Positions 27,905-38,100 of a DNA stretch of 64,000 nt are shown here, piece by piece. How positions within the stretch are numbered: position 1 is the stretch's first letter; each line of letters opens with the position of its first letter. The notes under the pieces are model-generated. The model ran no database searches and was not told the origin of the DNA. It worked only from the letters and a program-made list of their open reading frames with translations. The DNA is from Chitinophaga sp. GbtcB8 (GTDB lineage Bacteria > Bacteroidota > Bacteroidia > Chitinophagales > Chitinophagaceae): assembly GCF_019091455.1 (NCBI RefSeq), contig NZ_JAGXJN010000001.1, positions 652,026-716,025 on the forward strand. The letters run 5' to 3'. A program made the translations under genes and the position numbers.

Positions 27905-28584
27905 TCCTATCCCTTTTCATAGTCCTATGGAAGCCAACAACCGTGTGCGCCCAGCAAATGATGAACATGTTGGAGCATGATGCCAAACCTTATTATTTTG
28001 GTATTACCCTGGCGGCCAATAATTCCAATTTTAAGCTGATGCAGTCGCAGGCTTTCCTGAAGGACGATTCCATTATGGTGGTAGAACCTTTACGCACCAT
28101 GGGTTTTAACCTGGGCCTGCTGGCCAATGCCCGCCTGAGCCAGTATTTTGACCTGCGTTTTAACCCGCAGCTGGTATTTGCTTCCAAGAACCTCTATTAT
28201 AAAGAGCTGTACCCGGTACAGGAAACCACTAAAAAGGTAGAATCCATTCTCTTAAGCTTTCCCGTTCAGATCAAATTTAAATCGGACCGCATAGGTAACA
28301 TGCGCGTATATACGATTGCCGGTTTAAAGTTTGATTATGACCTGGCTGCCAATGCCCGCGCCCGCCGCGATGATAACCTGCCCAAGATCCGCACTACGGA
28401 TTATGGTTATGAACTAGGCGCCGGTTTTGAGTTTTACTTTGAAAGCTTCATCTTCTCCCCTGAAATTAAGATCAGTAACGGATTGGGCAATGTGCATGTA
28501 CAAAACAAGGACCTCCGCTACTCCAATGTGGTTGAGAAAATGCAATCCAGGATGTTTGTGTTTTCTATACACCTGGAAGGATAG
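27877..28584 (+). CDS. porT: PorT-like outer-membrane protein of type IX secretion
   Basis: A beta-barrel protein of about 235 residues. A signal peptide spans about residues 1-26 (LLRNALILSLFIVLWKP, cleavage near CAQQ) when started at ATG 27877; ATG 27853 is an alternative. GFNLGLLANARLSQYFDLRF and GYELGAGFEFYFESF are membrane strands typical of the PorT family, needed for T9SS secretion in Porphyromonas and gliding flavobacteria. The menG-porT neighbourhood supports it. A T9SS-type cargo lies at 52654-54243. Confidence 0.85.
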   Translation: MFNLLRNALILSLFIVLWKPTTVCAQQMMNMLEHDAKPYYFGITLAANNSNFKLMQSQAFLKDDSIMVVEPLRTMGFNLGLLANARLSQYFDLRFNPQLVFASKNLYYKELYPVQETTKKVESILLSFPVQIKFKSDRIGNMRVYTIAGLKFDYDLAANARARRDDNLPKIRTTDYGYELGAGFEFYFESFIFSPEIKISNGLGNVHVQNKDLRYSNVVEKMQSRMFVFSIHLEG

Positions 28585-28589
28585 TTGCA

Positions 28590-28762
28590 CAACTAGCAGT
28601 TAGCAATTAGCTGTTAGCTGTTGGCAAGTCCGCGAAGATTGTTTCTTGTTGTTGGCTATATTTTTCATTGCCAGCGATGCCTGCTACTTTACTATTGAAC
28701 TTATTCCCCGGCTGCTAACTGCTAACCGCCAACAGCTAACTGCTATTTGCTAACTGCCAACT
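28590..28762. repeat. Simple-word inverted repeat, GCTAACTG word
   Basis: The left part (about 28591-28624) iterates AGCAGTTAGCAATTAGCTGTTAG-type words. The right part (about 28709-28760) carries the complement, with GCTAACTGCTAA iterated. The arms are about 85 nt apart. It lies between porT and pyrC and ends against the pyrC -7 element TATCTTTG (28766-28773). Confidence 0.7.
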
Positions 28763-28777
28763 TATTATCTTTGCCGC

Positions 28778-30124
28778 ATGCAAAATTATCTCATCCGGAA
28801 TATTGCAGTCATAAATGAAGGACGTACTACGGTACAGGACGTATGGATCAAAGGCGACCGCATTGAAAAAATAGCTCCACAGATCACCCTGGATGCTAAT
28901 TACAAAGAGATAAACGGGGAAGGAAAACACCTGCTGCCCGGGGTTATTGACGACCAGGTACATTTCCGCGAACCCGGCCTTACCCATAAAGCCAACATTT
29001 ATACTGAAGCGCGTGCAGCTGTAGCCGGCGGCACTACCAGCTTTATGGAAATGCCCAACACCAAACCGGCCGCCCTTACCCAGGAAATACTGGAAGAAAA
29101 ATATGACATCGCCGCACAACGCTCGCTGGCCAATTACTCCTTTTTTATGGGAGTGGCCAATGACAATGCGGACGAAGTGCTGAAAGCCAATGCTAAAAAA
29201 GACCGCGTGTGCGGTGTAAAAATATTCATGGGCTCCTCTACCGGTAATATGCTGGTAGATAATTACCTGACCCTGGAAAGAATATTCTCCCAAAGCGAGC
29301 TACTTATTGCCACGCATTGCGAAGATGAAAAGATCATCCGTACCAACATGGCGGCTTTTCAGGCAGAAAAAGGAGAAGAAAACCTTACAGCCGCCGATCA
29401 TCCGCTGATCCGCAATGAGGAAGCCTGTTTTGAATCCTCGTTAGTGGCAGTGCAGTTTGCACAAAAGCATAATTCCCGCCTGCATATCCTGCATATTTCA
29501 ACGGAAAAAGAGCTGCAGCTGTTCAGCAACATGCTGCCCCTGTCAGAAAAACGTATAACCGCTGAGGTATGTGTACACCATTTATATTTTACGGCCGATG
29601 ATTATGCGCGTTACGGCAACCTGATTAAGTGTAACCCCGCCATTAAAGCGGAGCATAATAAACATGCCCTGTGGAAAGGCCTGCTGGATGACCGGCTGGA
29701 TATTATTGCCACGGATCCTGCCCCGCATACCTGGGAAGAAAAACAGCAGCCCTATATGCAGGCGCCCTCCGGCGTACCGCTGGTACAACACAGCCTGCTG
29801 ATGATGCTGGAACATGTAAGCAAAGGCAACCTGACCCTGGAAAAAATGGTAGAAAAAATGAGCCATGCACCTGCCACCTGTTTCCGCATACAGGAAAGGG
29901 GCTTTTTGCGGGAAGGGTATTTTGCTGATTGCGTGATCGTGGATCTGCAGCAGGCTACGATGGTAGATAAACCCAATATTTATTATAAATGCGGCTGGAG
30001 CCCGTTTGAAGAACATACTTTCCCGGCAGCCGTTACCCACACCTTTGTAAGCGGCCACCTGGCCTGGGAAAACGGCCAGTTCAATGAAAATGTACAGGGC
30101 CGCCGGCTTACGTTCCGGGTATAA
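28778..30124 (+). CDS. pyrC: Dihydroorotase (class I-like)
   Basis: A 448-residue amidohydrolase of pyrimidine synthesis that cyclises carbamoyl-aspartate. The first metal motif reads DDQVHFREPG, so the first His of the usual HxH is Gln here. Other ligands are in place: the carbamylated Lys in GVKIFMGSSTG, His in ATHCEDE and in LHILHISTEKE, and the catalytic Asp in IIATDPAPHT. The C-terminal composite domain is complete. ATG lies 5 nt after TATCTTTG, so the transcript may be leaderless. Allantoinase or hydantoinase is less likely. Confidence 0.88.
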   Translation: MQNYLIRNIAVINEGRTTVQDVWIKGDRIEKIAPQITLDANYKEINGEGKHLLPGVIDDQVHFREPGLTHKANIYTEARAAVAGGTTSFMEMPNTKPAALTQEILEEKYDIAAQRSLANYSFFMGVANDNADEVLKANAKKDRVCGVKIFMGSSTGNMLVDNYLTLERIFSQSELLIATHCEDEKIIRTNMAAFQAEKGEENLTAADHPLIRNEEACFESSLVAVQFAQKHNSRLHILHISTEKELQLFSNMLPLSEKRITAEVCVHHLYFTADDYARYGNLIKCNPAIKAEHNKHALWKGLLDDRLDIIATDPAPHTWEEKQQPYMQAPSGVPLVQHSLLMMLEHVSKGNLTLEKMVEKMSHAPATCFRIQERGFLREGYFADCVIVDLQQATMVDKPNIYYKCGWSPFEEHTFPAAVTHTFVSGHLAWENGQFNENVQGRRLTFRV

Positions 30125-30255
30125 AAAACTTACCTGTAATTATTGATAGTTAGTTAAATGCATAATGCTGTGCTAACTACTAATAACTTTTATGGAAATA
30201 TGATTGTCCTGCATCCTTACAAAACGTATATTCACTAAAATTAAAATACGGTTGC

Positions 30256-31584
30256 ATGGAGCTGGACAAGACGACCTACTATGATCTATCTATTTTTAAC
30301 CGTGAGGAAGAATTTTCACTGTTCCACCGGTTAGACTTTACCACTACTGCGGGTGGCCGCGAATACCTGCGGCAGCTGTTCAGCGCTCCCCTGGCCGATA
30401 TTGCAACCATAGAACAAAGGCAGCAGGTGCTGCAATACATACTGACCCAGCAAGCCCAGTGGCCGGAGATCATTACCAACGGCACTATTGTAGTGGTTGA
30501 AAATTACCTGGAAGCGCAGATAGCGCCCATTTCCAGCACCGGCGGCCCCGGCCTGCTGTTAAGCGCTGTAATGACCAAAACCATTTATGCACCGGATTAC
30601 GGGTTCATTAAATTCTCGTTCTCCCAGCTCATGAACCTCATAAAAGGTTTTCGCAAGCTGGTAGAATTATTCAATACAGATATTACCCCAAAAATACTTA
30701 AACAGCTGCTGGACAGGGCCCAACAGCTGCTACAGCAGCGGGAGTTCACGGAGCTGCTGCACATAGAATCCCTGGAACAGCTTTCCTTTATACAGATCTT
30801 ACGTTATGATAACCTGATCCGCAGCCGCCAGAAAAAACACCTCTGGGAGCTGGTGGACCTGTATAAAAAGCTGGATGCCTATTATGCCATGGCCAAAGCG
30901 GTGAAACATTATAACCTGCAGTTCCCTGTATTTGAAGATACCCCTCACCCCTTTATAGCAGCTAAACAGCTGTATCACATGATCTTACAGGCGCCGGTAT
31001 CCTATGACATTGAGCTGGATCCGCGATCCCGTTTTTTATTCCTTACCGGGGCCAATATGGCAGGCAAAACCACGTTTATTAAAGCAGTAGGTGTGGCTGT
31101 ATTTCTTGCGCATATTGGAATGGGCGTACCTGCAGAACATATGAAGCTTAGCTTTTTTCACGGTATTTTCAGCAATATACAGGTGCAGGATAATATCTTT
31201 AAAGGAGAAAGCTATTTTTACAGCGAGGTGCAGCGCATTAAGAACACCATTATCAAGATCAGTAACGGCCGTCACTGGCTGGTGCTGATAGATGAAATGT
31301 TCAAGGGCACCAACGTGGAAGATGCCAAGAACTGTTCCCTGGCTGTGATACAGGGCCTGTTGCGCAGCTCTAACTGTTTGTTCATTCTGTCAACCCATTT
31401 ATATGAGCTGGCAGAAGAGCTGCAGGGAGAAAAGAACATTCTTTTCAAGTACTTTGAATCGGAAGTTATTGCGGATAACCTGCACTTTACCTACCAGTTA
31501 AAAGACGGTATTGCACGTGAAAAGATCGGTTATTTGATCCTGAAACGGGAGAAAGTGCTGGACCTGCTGAAAGAAATAAAATAG
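30256..31584 (+). CDS. Short MutS-family ATPase lacking the mismatch-recognition domain
   Basis: A 442-residue protein with only the MutS core/lever and ATPase domains; MutS1 is about 850-900 residues. The ATPase domain has Walker A TGANMAGKTTFIK, the loop IGMGVPAEHMKLSFF, QVQDNIFKGESYFYSEV, and Walker B VLIDEMFKGTN followed by LFILSTHLYELAEEL. There is no N-terminal FxE domain and no Smr endonuclease tail, so it is not MutS1 or MutS2 proper. It matches a short MutS-like group common in Bacteroidota whose function is unknown. Confidence 0.88.
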   Translation: MELDKTTYYDLSIFNREEEFSLFHRLDFTTTAGGREYLRQLFSAPLADIATIEQRQQVLQYILTQQAQWPEIITNGTIVVVENYLEAQIAPISSTGGPGLLLSAVMTKTIYAPDYGFIKFSFSQLMNLIKGFRKLVELFNTDITPKILKQLLDRAQQLLQQREFTELLHIESLEQLSFIQILRYDNLIRSRQKKHLWELVDLYKKLDAYYAMAKAVKHYNLQFPVFEDTPHPFIAAKQLYHMILQAPVSYDIELDPRSRFLFLTGANMAGKTTFIKAVGVAVFLAHIGMGVPAEHMKLSFFHGIFSNIQVQDNIFKGESYFYSEVQRIKNTIIKISNGRHWLVLIDEMFKGTNVEDAKNCSLAVIQGLLRSSNCLFILSTHLYELAEELQGEKNILFKYFESEVIADNLHFTYQLKDGIAREKIGYLILKREKVLDLLKEIK

Positions 31585-31821
31585 TGCTTATTTTTGACAA
31601 GATTTTTAGGAGCTGCTGCAGAATAATAGCAGTGGCAACTACTAATTTTATCGCTATCCTCTGCTTTTTTTGACCATTAAATGAAAACCTATGTATCCGT
31701 GTGAGAACCTGCTTTTTCTGGAATGAACCTCGTAGCAATGCTTTGCAGCATACTATGAAAAACCTGTAACGATCATAAACCATATCTATTCATCATGTTA
31801 ACCATTAAATACTAACAGCCC

Positions 31822-32808
31822 ATGAAGTATTCATTTCCGGATGTGCCGGCACATTTGGTGAGTGTTACCTATGAAATACCGGTACAGTACAAGAACTACC
31901 AATATCCCTTTGCACAAAGCCAGCTTATTTCCACTCCGTTAACGGTGATCCTGGAACAGAAAATTACCGTAAGAGGCTGCGTGGTATCCCATCACTGGAT
32001 GTTTGTAAAAGGACCGGTAAAATTGTTGCTGCAGCCCGACGAAACCGGCGCTACACTGTACTGTATGATGCAAGGCAGCATAGACTGCCGTATTAATGGC
32101 AGGGAGCGCGTACGCCTGTACCAGGGGCAGTATAACCTGCTGCAGCTGCACCAGGGCACCCATGAAATATTCCTGAATCCCGGCCTGTATGCATCCTGGG
32201 GGGTAGACAGCCCTTACACGCTGCTGGAAGAAATGGCCACGGATTCTTTTCATGCTAAAAAACTGCTGCATCAAACCCTGAGTAAAGACGGCGCACCCAA
32301 ACCGCTTTCCGGCATTACCTGGAATAAGCTGTACCAGCTGATAGAAGATATTAATCACAGCACTCCTGTGAAGAAAATAACGGAAATGCAGCTTTTTGGC
32401 AAACTGCTGGAAATACAGGCCATGGTACTGGAAGACCTGGATACCTCCGGCGACCGTCCTTACCGCGATGCCAACAGCCAGCTGTTTGAAACCATTAAGG
32501 TATACCTCTCCAACCACCTGGATACCCGGCCCGACCTGGCGCAGCTGGCACGCAGCTTCTGCATCAGCCAGTCAAAGCTAAAGCAGGGTTTCAAAAAATA
32601 TTTCATGACCACTGTATGGAGCTACCATCACAAACAACGTATGGAGCGCAGCATGCAGCTGCTGCTGCATACAAATAAAAGTGTAGCCAATATTGCGGCG
32701 GATCTGGGCTACATGCCTACCAACTTTGCAAGGGACTTTAAAAAGTTCTTTGGTTATTCCCCACGGTCGCACCGGGCCAATGGGGTAAGCTATGCCACTG
32801 AGGAATAA
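31822..32808 (+). CDS. AraC-family transcriptional regulator
   Basis: A 328-residue regulator. The N-terminal about 220 residues are a cupin-like sensor region (CVVSHHWMFVKGP, QYNLLQLHQGTHEIF). The C-terminal double helix-turn-helix has DLAQLARSFCISQSKLKQGF and NKSVANIAADLGYMPTNFAR, ending FFGYSPRSHR. The MauE-like gene starts 42 bp downstream on the same strand, so the three genes to 33692 may form one unit. Confidence 0.92.
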   Translation: MKYSFPDVPAHLVSVTYEIPVQYKNYQYPFAQSQLISTPLTVILEQKITVRGCVVSHHWMFVKGPVKLLLQPDETGATLYCMMQGSIDCRINGRERVRLYQGQYNLLQLHQGTHEIFLNPGLYASWGVDSPYTLLEEMATDSFHAKKLLHQTLSKDGAPKPLSGITWNKLYQLIEDINHSTPVKKITEMQLFGKLLEIQAMVLEDLDTSGDRPYRDANSQLFETIKVYLSNHLDTRPDLAQLARSFCISQSKLKQGFKKYFMTTVWSYHHKQRMERSMQLLLHTNKSVANIAADLGYMPTNFARDFKKFFGYSPRSHRANGVSYATEE

Positions 32809-32849
32809 TACATTAGCGTCAAATCTTTTTTGACCAAGCGTTTAAACCT

Positions 32850-33293
32850 ATGTCCAAAAAAACGATGGCGGAAGTCATTGCAGGATTGTTTATTCTCCTG
32901 TTTTTGTACACCGCATTAAGCAAATTGGGTGAATTTGCCGTGTTCAGACATTTCCTGCGCAGCTCTCCTTTAATAGCCCGTAATGCCAGTATTATGGCGG
33001 TTTTGATACCTTCCGGTGAAATACTGGTTGCTTTATTATTGTTCCTGCCGGCTACCCGCAAACAAGGTATGCTTGCATCCCTGGGGCTTATGCTGGCGTT
33101 CACCGCTTACCTTTCCTACATGCTCCTTTTTGTGCCCAGGCTGCCCTGCTCCTGTGGCGGCGTTATTAGCCGGCTAAGCTGGCAGCAGCACCTGGTATTT
33201 AACGTTGTGTTTATTGTACTGGCGCTGCTGGGCATACGGTTACATGACCATGTTCCGCCATCTATAAAAACAGGCGAAGCTGAAAACCAGTAA
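32850..33293 (+). CDS. MauE/DoxX-like redox-associated membrane protein
   Basis: A 147-residue four-helix membrane protein: TM1 about 9-27, TM2 about 49-66, TM3 about 74-92, TM4 about 113-131. The sequence PRLPCSCGG between TM3 and TM4 has the Cys pair of MauE-type proteins, which help disulfide or cofactor maturation of exported partners. The next gene, 42 bp downstream, encodes a small exported protein with two cysteines, a plausible client. That link is inference. Confidence 0.8.
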   Translation: MSKKTMAEVIAGLFILLFLYTALSKLGEFAVFRHFLRSSPLIARNASIMAVLIPSGEILVALLLFLPATRKQGMLASLGLMLAFTAYLSYMLLFVPRLPCSCGGVISRLSWQQHLVFNVVFIVLALLGIRLHDHVPPSIKTGEAENQ

Positions 33294-33335
33294 AAAGAGT
33301 AGGCTTATTAATTCATTAAAACTTCAATTCTTTGT

Positions 33336-33692
33336 ATGAGGAAAAATTCTATTTGCTTATTAGCCGTGCTGCTGGCCGTAGCAGCAGTGTCTTACACCCA
33401 GGCCAACAAACTGATAAAAAAACCTGCAACTACGCAGTGGTTCCTGTATTCAGATGGCGGGGACGATATTGCTTTTAATGTTGGAGAAGCCCGTAATGCA
33501 GGAAATTATATTGAAGCCGGTACTGATGTATCTGACGTTTGTAACGGTACGGTGAATCTGTGCGCAGTGCTGGCGTTAACCAACAATCACCTGCCGGTAA
33601 TTACACAGGGCAGCACGCTGGATAACCAGCTGGTAACGTATTTCAACACAGGTGGTACTTCTGTGGGAGGGTTTCTTAAGGAGAAACCGTAA
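33336..33692 (+). CDS. Small exported Cys-containing protein (DUF6520-like)
   Basis: A 118-residue protein with a signal peptide (about residues 1-23, ICLLAVLLAVAAVSYTQA). The mature part has a single Cys pair, VCNGTVNLCAVLAL (about 67-81), near the C-terminal third. It resembles the small Bacteroidota exported proteins annotated as DUF6520, often found beside MauE-like genes; I am not certain of the family. It probably shares an mRNA with the MauE-like gene. Function is unknown. Confidence 0.7.
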   Translation: MRKNSICLLAVLLAVAAVSYTQANKLIKKPATTQWFLYSDGGDDIAFNVGEARNAGNYIEAGTDVSDVCNGTVNLCAVLALTNNHLPVITQGSTLDNQLVTYFNTGGTSVGGFLKEKP

Positions 33693-33696
33693 AGAA

Positions 33697-33857
33697 TTTT
33701 AAATGTAAAATGATAAATAATAAATGTAAAAGTGAATGCAGCGATGACCTTATCCGCCGCATTCACTTTTACATTTTACATTTATCTCGTTCATAAAGTC
33801 TTTTAACAGTCTCTATGAACCTCCTTCGTCGGTTTGAAATTTATCATTTTACATTCT
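33697..33857. repeat. Simple-word inverted repeat, AAATGTAAAA word
   Basis: AAATGTAAAATG words and AAGTGAATGC on the left (about 33700-33742) are matched by GCATTCACTTTTACATTTTACATTT on the right (about 33759-33783) and again near 33836-33856. It lies between convergent genes and overlaps the SusD 3' end region; it may work as a bidirectional terminator. Confidence 0.7.
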
Positions 33858-35197
33858 TACGGATTTTGTTCAATGCCCGTCATACTAATTACATTGCCCG
33901 GTATCTGTAATACATAACGTGCGCTGTTGGGCGGCAGCGTGTAGGCTTGTCCGTTCAATATACGTTGTGGTGTTACTGCAAAATCTGGCTCCTGCTGCAG
34001 GCGGCGCAGATCGGCCCAGCGGGCGCTGCGGAACAGCAGCTCTTTTTTTCTTTCACGGAGTATTTGCTTTAGCGCATCTGTTGCATCTGCAGCTGTGAGC
34101 GGCACAAAGGTGCCTTGCCGCCAGCGCTTTACCAGCAAGGCATTCAGGTCATTCATTGCCTGGGTGGCATTCCCGGCACGGGCCCTGCTCTCTGCACGTA
34201 CCAGGTACATTTCATCTGTAACAATACCGGCAAAAATATAACCATTGTCAGCGCCCATACCTGCATAATCACCTTTAAAGCTGCTACCGGTAAAGCATAT
34301 ACGTTTTCTTAGATCGTTCCCGGCATAGGTATTATAAAGCAGGGTATCTATTTTACACACTGCCGGAAATAGCGCGCCTGTATTAGGCGATATCATTTCA
34401 AAGATCACTTCATCATTAAAACGCGGAACAGTGGCATCTGCCAGGGTATCCAGCTCATTGTAATCTATCAGCCGGTTATACAATTGCAGGCAGGAATCTG
34501 CATAGGCGCCAGCATGGGCATAGTCCCGCATATCCAGGTATATAAGGGCCAGTGCACCATAAGCAGCCGGCTTACTCGGGCGGCTTTTTATTGCAGGTGT
34601 TCCCGGTAATAAAGTAAGCGCAGTTTTCAGGTCGGATAAAATACGGTCATAGGTTTGCGCTACCGATGCCCTTACTGTAGGATCATTGTAATTGGAGGTG
34701 TAGCGTAACGGAATAGCCGGGTCCTGCGCGGCGGTGGCTGCATCATAAGGTTTGGCAAACAGCTGCGCCAGTGCATGAAAATACATGGCCCGGAAAAAGA
34801 GGGCCGTACCTTTCAGGTTATTCCAATCCTCTACAGAACCGGTACTGCGTGCCTTGTCAATATTTTCCAGCACTACATTGGTGTTTAAAATAGCCTGGTA
34901 GGGACCGTTCCAGTAATCGTTGGTCTGATCTGTTCTTTGCCATATATACAGCTCCTGGTCGCTTTCCGGCAAAACATTCCAGTCGGCTTCGGCCAGGTAA
35001 AAATTATCAGCCAGTAAACCACCGGCAGCAGGCCAGGTATTGTTCATAATGCTATAATCGTCCATCAGTAGCTGCAGATCCTGGATGGTTACAGGCACTT
35101 CCAGCTTTACATCCGGCCTGGCATCCAGGTAATGCTTACAAGAGGCTAACAGCAGCCCAATGATAATGTACCGGTATCGTATATACGTTCTTTTCAT
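33857..35197 (-). CDS. SusD/RagB-family nutrient-binding lipoprotein
   Basis: A 446-residue surface lipoprotein. The lipobox is LLLASC (Cys about residue 20). The N-terminal SusD-like part includes YWNGPYQAILNTNVVLENI. The TPR-like helices include LIYLDMRDYAHAGAYADSC. The C-terminus RKKELLFRSARWADLRRL is the RagB signature. It binds an unknown ligand as the lid of the SusC-like channel encoded immediately upstream (SusC stop at 35198, SusD ATG at 35197; no gap). No polysaccharide-degrading enzyme is adjacent, so the ligand may not be a glycan. Confidence 0.93.
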   Translation of the reverse strand: MKRTYIRYRYIIIGLLLASCKHYLDARPDVKLEVPVTIQDLQLLMDDYSIMNNTWPAAGGLLADNFYLAEADWNVLPESDQELYIWQRTDQTNDYWNGPYQAILNTNVVLENIDKARSTGSVEDWNNLKGTALFFRAMYFHALAQLFAKPYDAATAAQDPAIPLRYTSNYNDPTVRASVAQTYDRILSDLKTALTLLPGTPAIKSRPSKPAAYGALALIYLDMRDYAHAGAYADSCLQLYNRLIDYNELDTLADATVPRFNDEVIFEMISPNTGALFPAVCKIDTLLYNTYAGNDLRKRICFTGSSFKGDYAGMGADNGYIFAGIVTDEMYLVRAESRARAGNATQAMNDLNALLVKRWRQGTFVPLTAADATDALKQILRERKKELLFRSARWADLRRLQQEPDFAVTPQRILNGQAYTLPPNSARYVLQIPGNVISMTGIEQNP

Positions 35198-38100
35198 TTA
35201 AAAATCTGCTTTTATACCAAATGCAAAGGCGCGCGGTGCACGCAGCCCGGATGGAAAGTCCGGATCCAGGCCGGCTTTATTAGCTTTCCAGATCAATATA
35301 TTCAGGTTAGTGATGTAGGTGTAAAACTGCAGCTGTCTGAAGAAGCTGCGGTTGTTCACTCCTCTTTTAAGGGTGTAGCTTAAACGCACATCTTCCCAGC
35401 GCACATGATCTCCTTTCTCAACCGTGATGGATGAATTGGTATAGAACTGATCACGGTAAGCGGGGTTAGGATATACGAGGGATGGTACATTGGTGTACCT
35501 TTCATCGCCCGGCTGCTGCCAGCGCTGCCGGTAATCGCTATGGCCTGCACCGCTTGCAAACAGCGTATTATAAGCAATGGTATTACGCCGGAAATAATAA
35601 CCCAGCCGGTAAGTGATGTTGGCAGATAAGGAAATGTTCTTCCAGCTAAAGGTGTTTAATACATTCCCAAAATAAGTGGGTAATGCAGGGCCATGGATCA
35701 CCTGTTCTGTAAGCGGATTTTTTATCAATGCTGCATAATCCGTACTAATGCTTTTGTTAAGATACCCGCGTGGGTCGCCGGTGGCGGGATCCAGACCAGC
35801 CCATTTGTAACTCACTAGTAAATAAGGATTGTAGCCAGGTAGCGGGATAATTGTTTCCCCGTCATTCACAAAACCATTGGTAAGCGGGGGCAGCAGATAC
35901 CGCGATACTGTATAATGCACATAGTTAAACAGCAGGCTGCTTTGCCATTGAAAGGAGCCGGTATTTATGGCTTTACCATACAGCTGCACTTCTACTCCCC
36001 GGCCTTTAATATCCGCTGAGTTAGTAAGCGCCGCACCCAGGCCGGTGGTAGGGTCCAGCGCTTCCAGGCCTATTACATCTACAGATTGTTTGCGGTAATA
36101 TTCAATACTGCCGCTTATGCGGTTGTTTTTAAAAGTAAAGTCCAGCCCAGCATTGAGGGTGTTTACTTTTTCCCAGCGCAGCTCCGGGTTGGCTACATTT
36201 ATAATAGTGGCAAAAGGCAGGTTGGTGAACTGGAAAGAGGCATCATTCTTATAAATGGTAGCCAGTGCGGCAATGGCATTATTCACATTACCGCCGGAGC
36301 CATAGGTAAGGCGCAGGTTCAGGTAAGGCAGCCAGCCTGCACGATAAAATTTTTCATTAGATATTTTCCATGCTGCACCGGCAGACCAAAGCGGCACGCC
36401 TTTCCGGTTAGCCCTTACCCCAAATAGATTAGACGCATCTTTACGCGCGCTGGCTGAAAACGTATAGCGGTTACCGTAAGTATAAGCCGCATTGGCATAT
36501 ACGGAAGTAAAACGATCCAGGCGGTCGTCGATTTCTGTATTAGATGGAATGGTGGCCGTACGGCCGGTGGACAGCGGGTAGTAACGGAGCAGGTCTACAA
36601 CAGTATTACCATAATCGCGGTAGCTGTTGCCTGCCGTGTGCAGCTGCCGCAGCTCCGCACCGGCAATAGCTGCTACCTGGTGTTTGCCCGCCCAGGTATG
36701 ATTAAAATTTAACTGCCCGCGTAACATATGCCCCTGCTGCAAACTGGTGGAACGGTCTGTGATAGGGGCATTGGGTACTATGTAGGTTACACTGTCACCA
36801 TGGATCTGCGAATAGCGGTTAATAAGGTCCCGGGTAAAAAAGGTTTGTGTGCTGTAATAAGCACGGCTATTCCTGTCTGCACGCTGGTATTGGTATTTTA
36901 CCTCTGCACTTATGGTATTGGAAAAATTATACTGCAATCCCAGGTTAGCGATCAGCACCTGTGAGCGGGAGGTATTATCGTTCAGGGCCAGCTCCTGCAA
37001 GGGGCGGTACTTCCAGTCCAGCAGCAGGCCATGCCCGGCAGTATCTGTATAGGTACCTGCGTAGCGGGTATCCAGGGTTAAAGGATAACCGTTATCATCC
37101 GCCAGCCGGCTATAAGGCGGCAATGCGCGCGTGCCCAGCTTATAGGCATTGCTGTTATAAGGGCCGGTGCTGTTGTTGGTATCATCATGCTGTGTATATT
37201 GAATACCTGCCTGTACCTGCAGTTTGCGGGTGGCCTGCCAGGTATTATCTGTACGCAGGGTTACACGCTGGTAGGTGTTGCCCACTAAATTGGTGCTATT
37301 CTTATCATACCCGGTGGAGAAAAAGTATTTTACCTTTTTGCTGCCGCCGCTTACATTGGCAGCGTATTGCTGGTTCACGCCCTGCCGGTAAATGTATTTC
37401 AGGAAATCGTTTCGTACATCTATACCACGTAATTTGTCAATGGCGGCCTGGGTTTCAGCTGCCGACAATTGCCCGTTCCGCTCCTTTACCAGCAGGCCTA
37501 CCACGGGTGTTACGGGTGGGTAGCGCCTGTCATTAATAACACCATTGTAAAATCCTTTGCTGAATAAAAATTCTTCCAGGTCAATAAGATCGGAAGCGGG
37601 CATTTGCGGTAAGCGGAATAATTCCGGTTTATTGATCACCGTTACATTGGAGTTAAAAGATATGCGGGGCGCCTGATCATAGCGCCCTTTTTTCGTGGTG
37701 ACCACAATTACCCCGTTACCTGCTTTAGCGCCCCAGATGGAGGCTGCAGCCGCATCTTTCAGGATGGTAATGTTCTCTACATCATTGGGATTAATATCAT
37801 TTATATCCCCTTCATAAGGAAAATTGTCCACCACCACTAAAGGTTGTGCAATGGCTGAGGTAAGGGTATACAAGCCGCGGATCTGGATCCTGGTGCTGGC
37901 GGCATCGCGTTTATCAAACAATACGCCGCTGGCCACCCCATCTAAGCGGTCCAGGATGCCGGTGCTCACTTTACGGTTCAGCAGCTCATTATCCAGCTTT
38001 ACAAAAGAGCCGGTAGCCCGCTCCCTTGGAATGGTTTGGTAACCGGTGGCTACTACGGATACGCTGGTAATGTCCAGGATCTCTTTTTGCAAACGGACCT

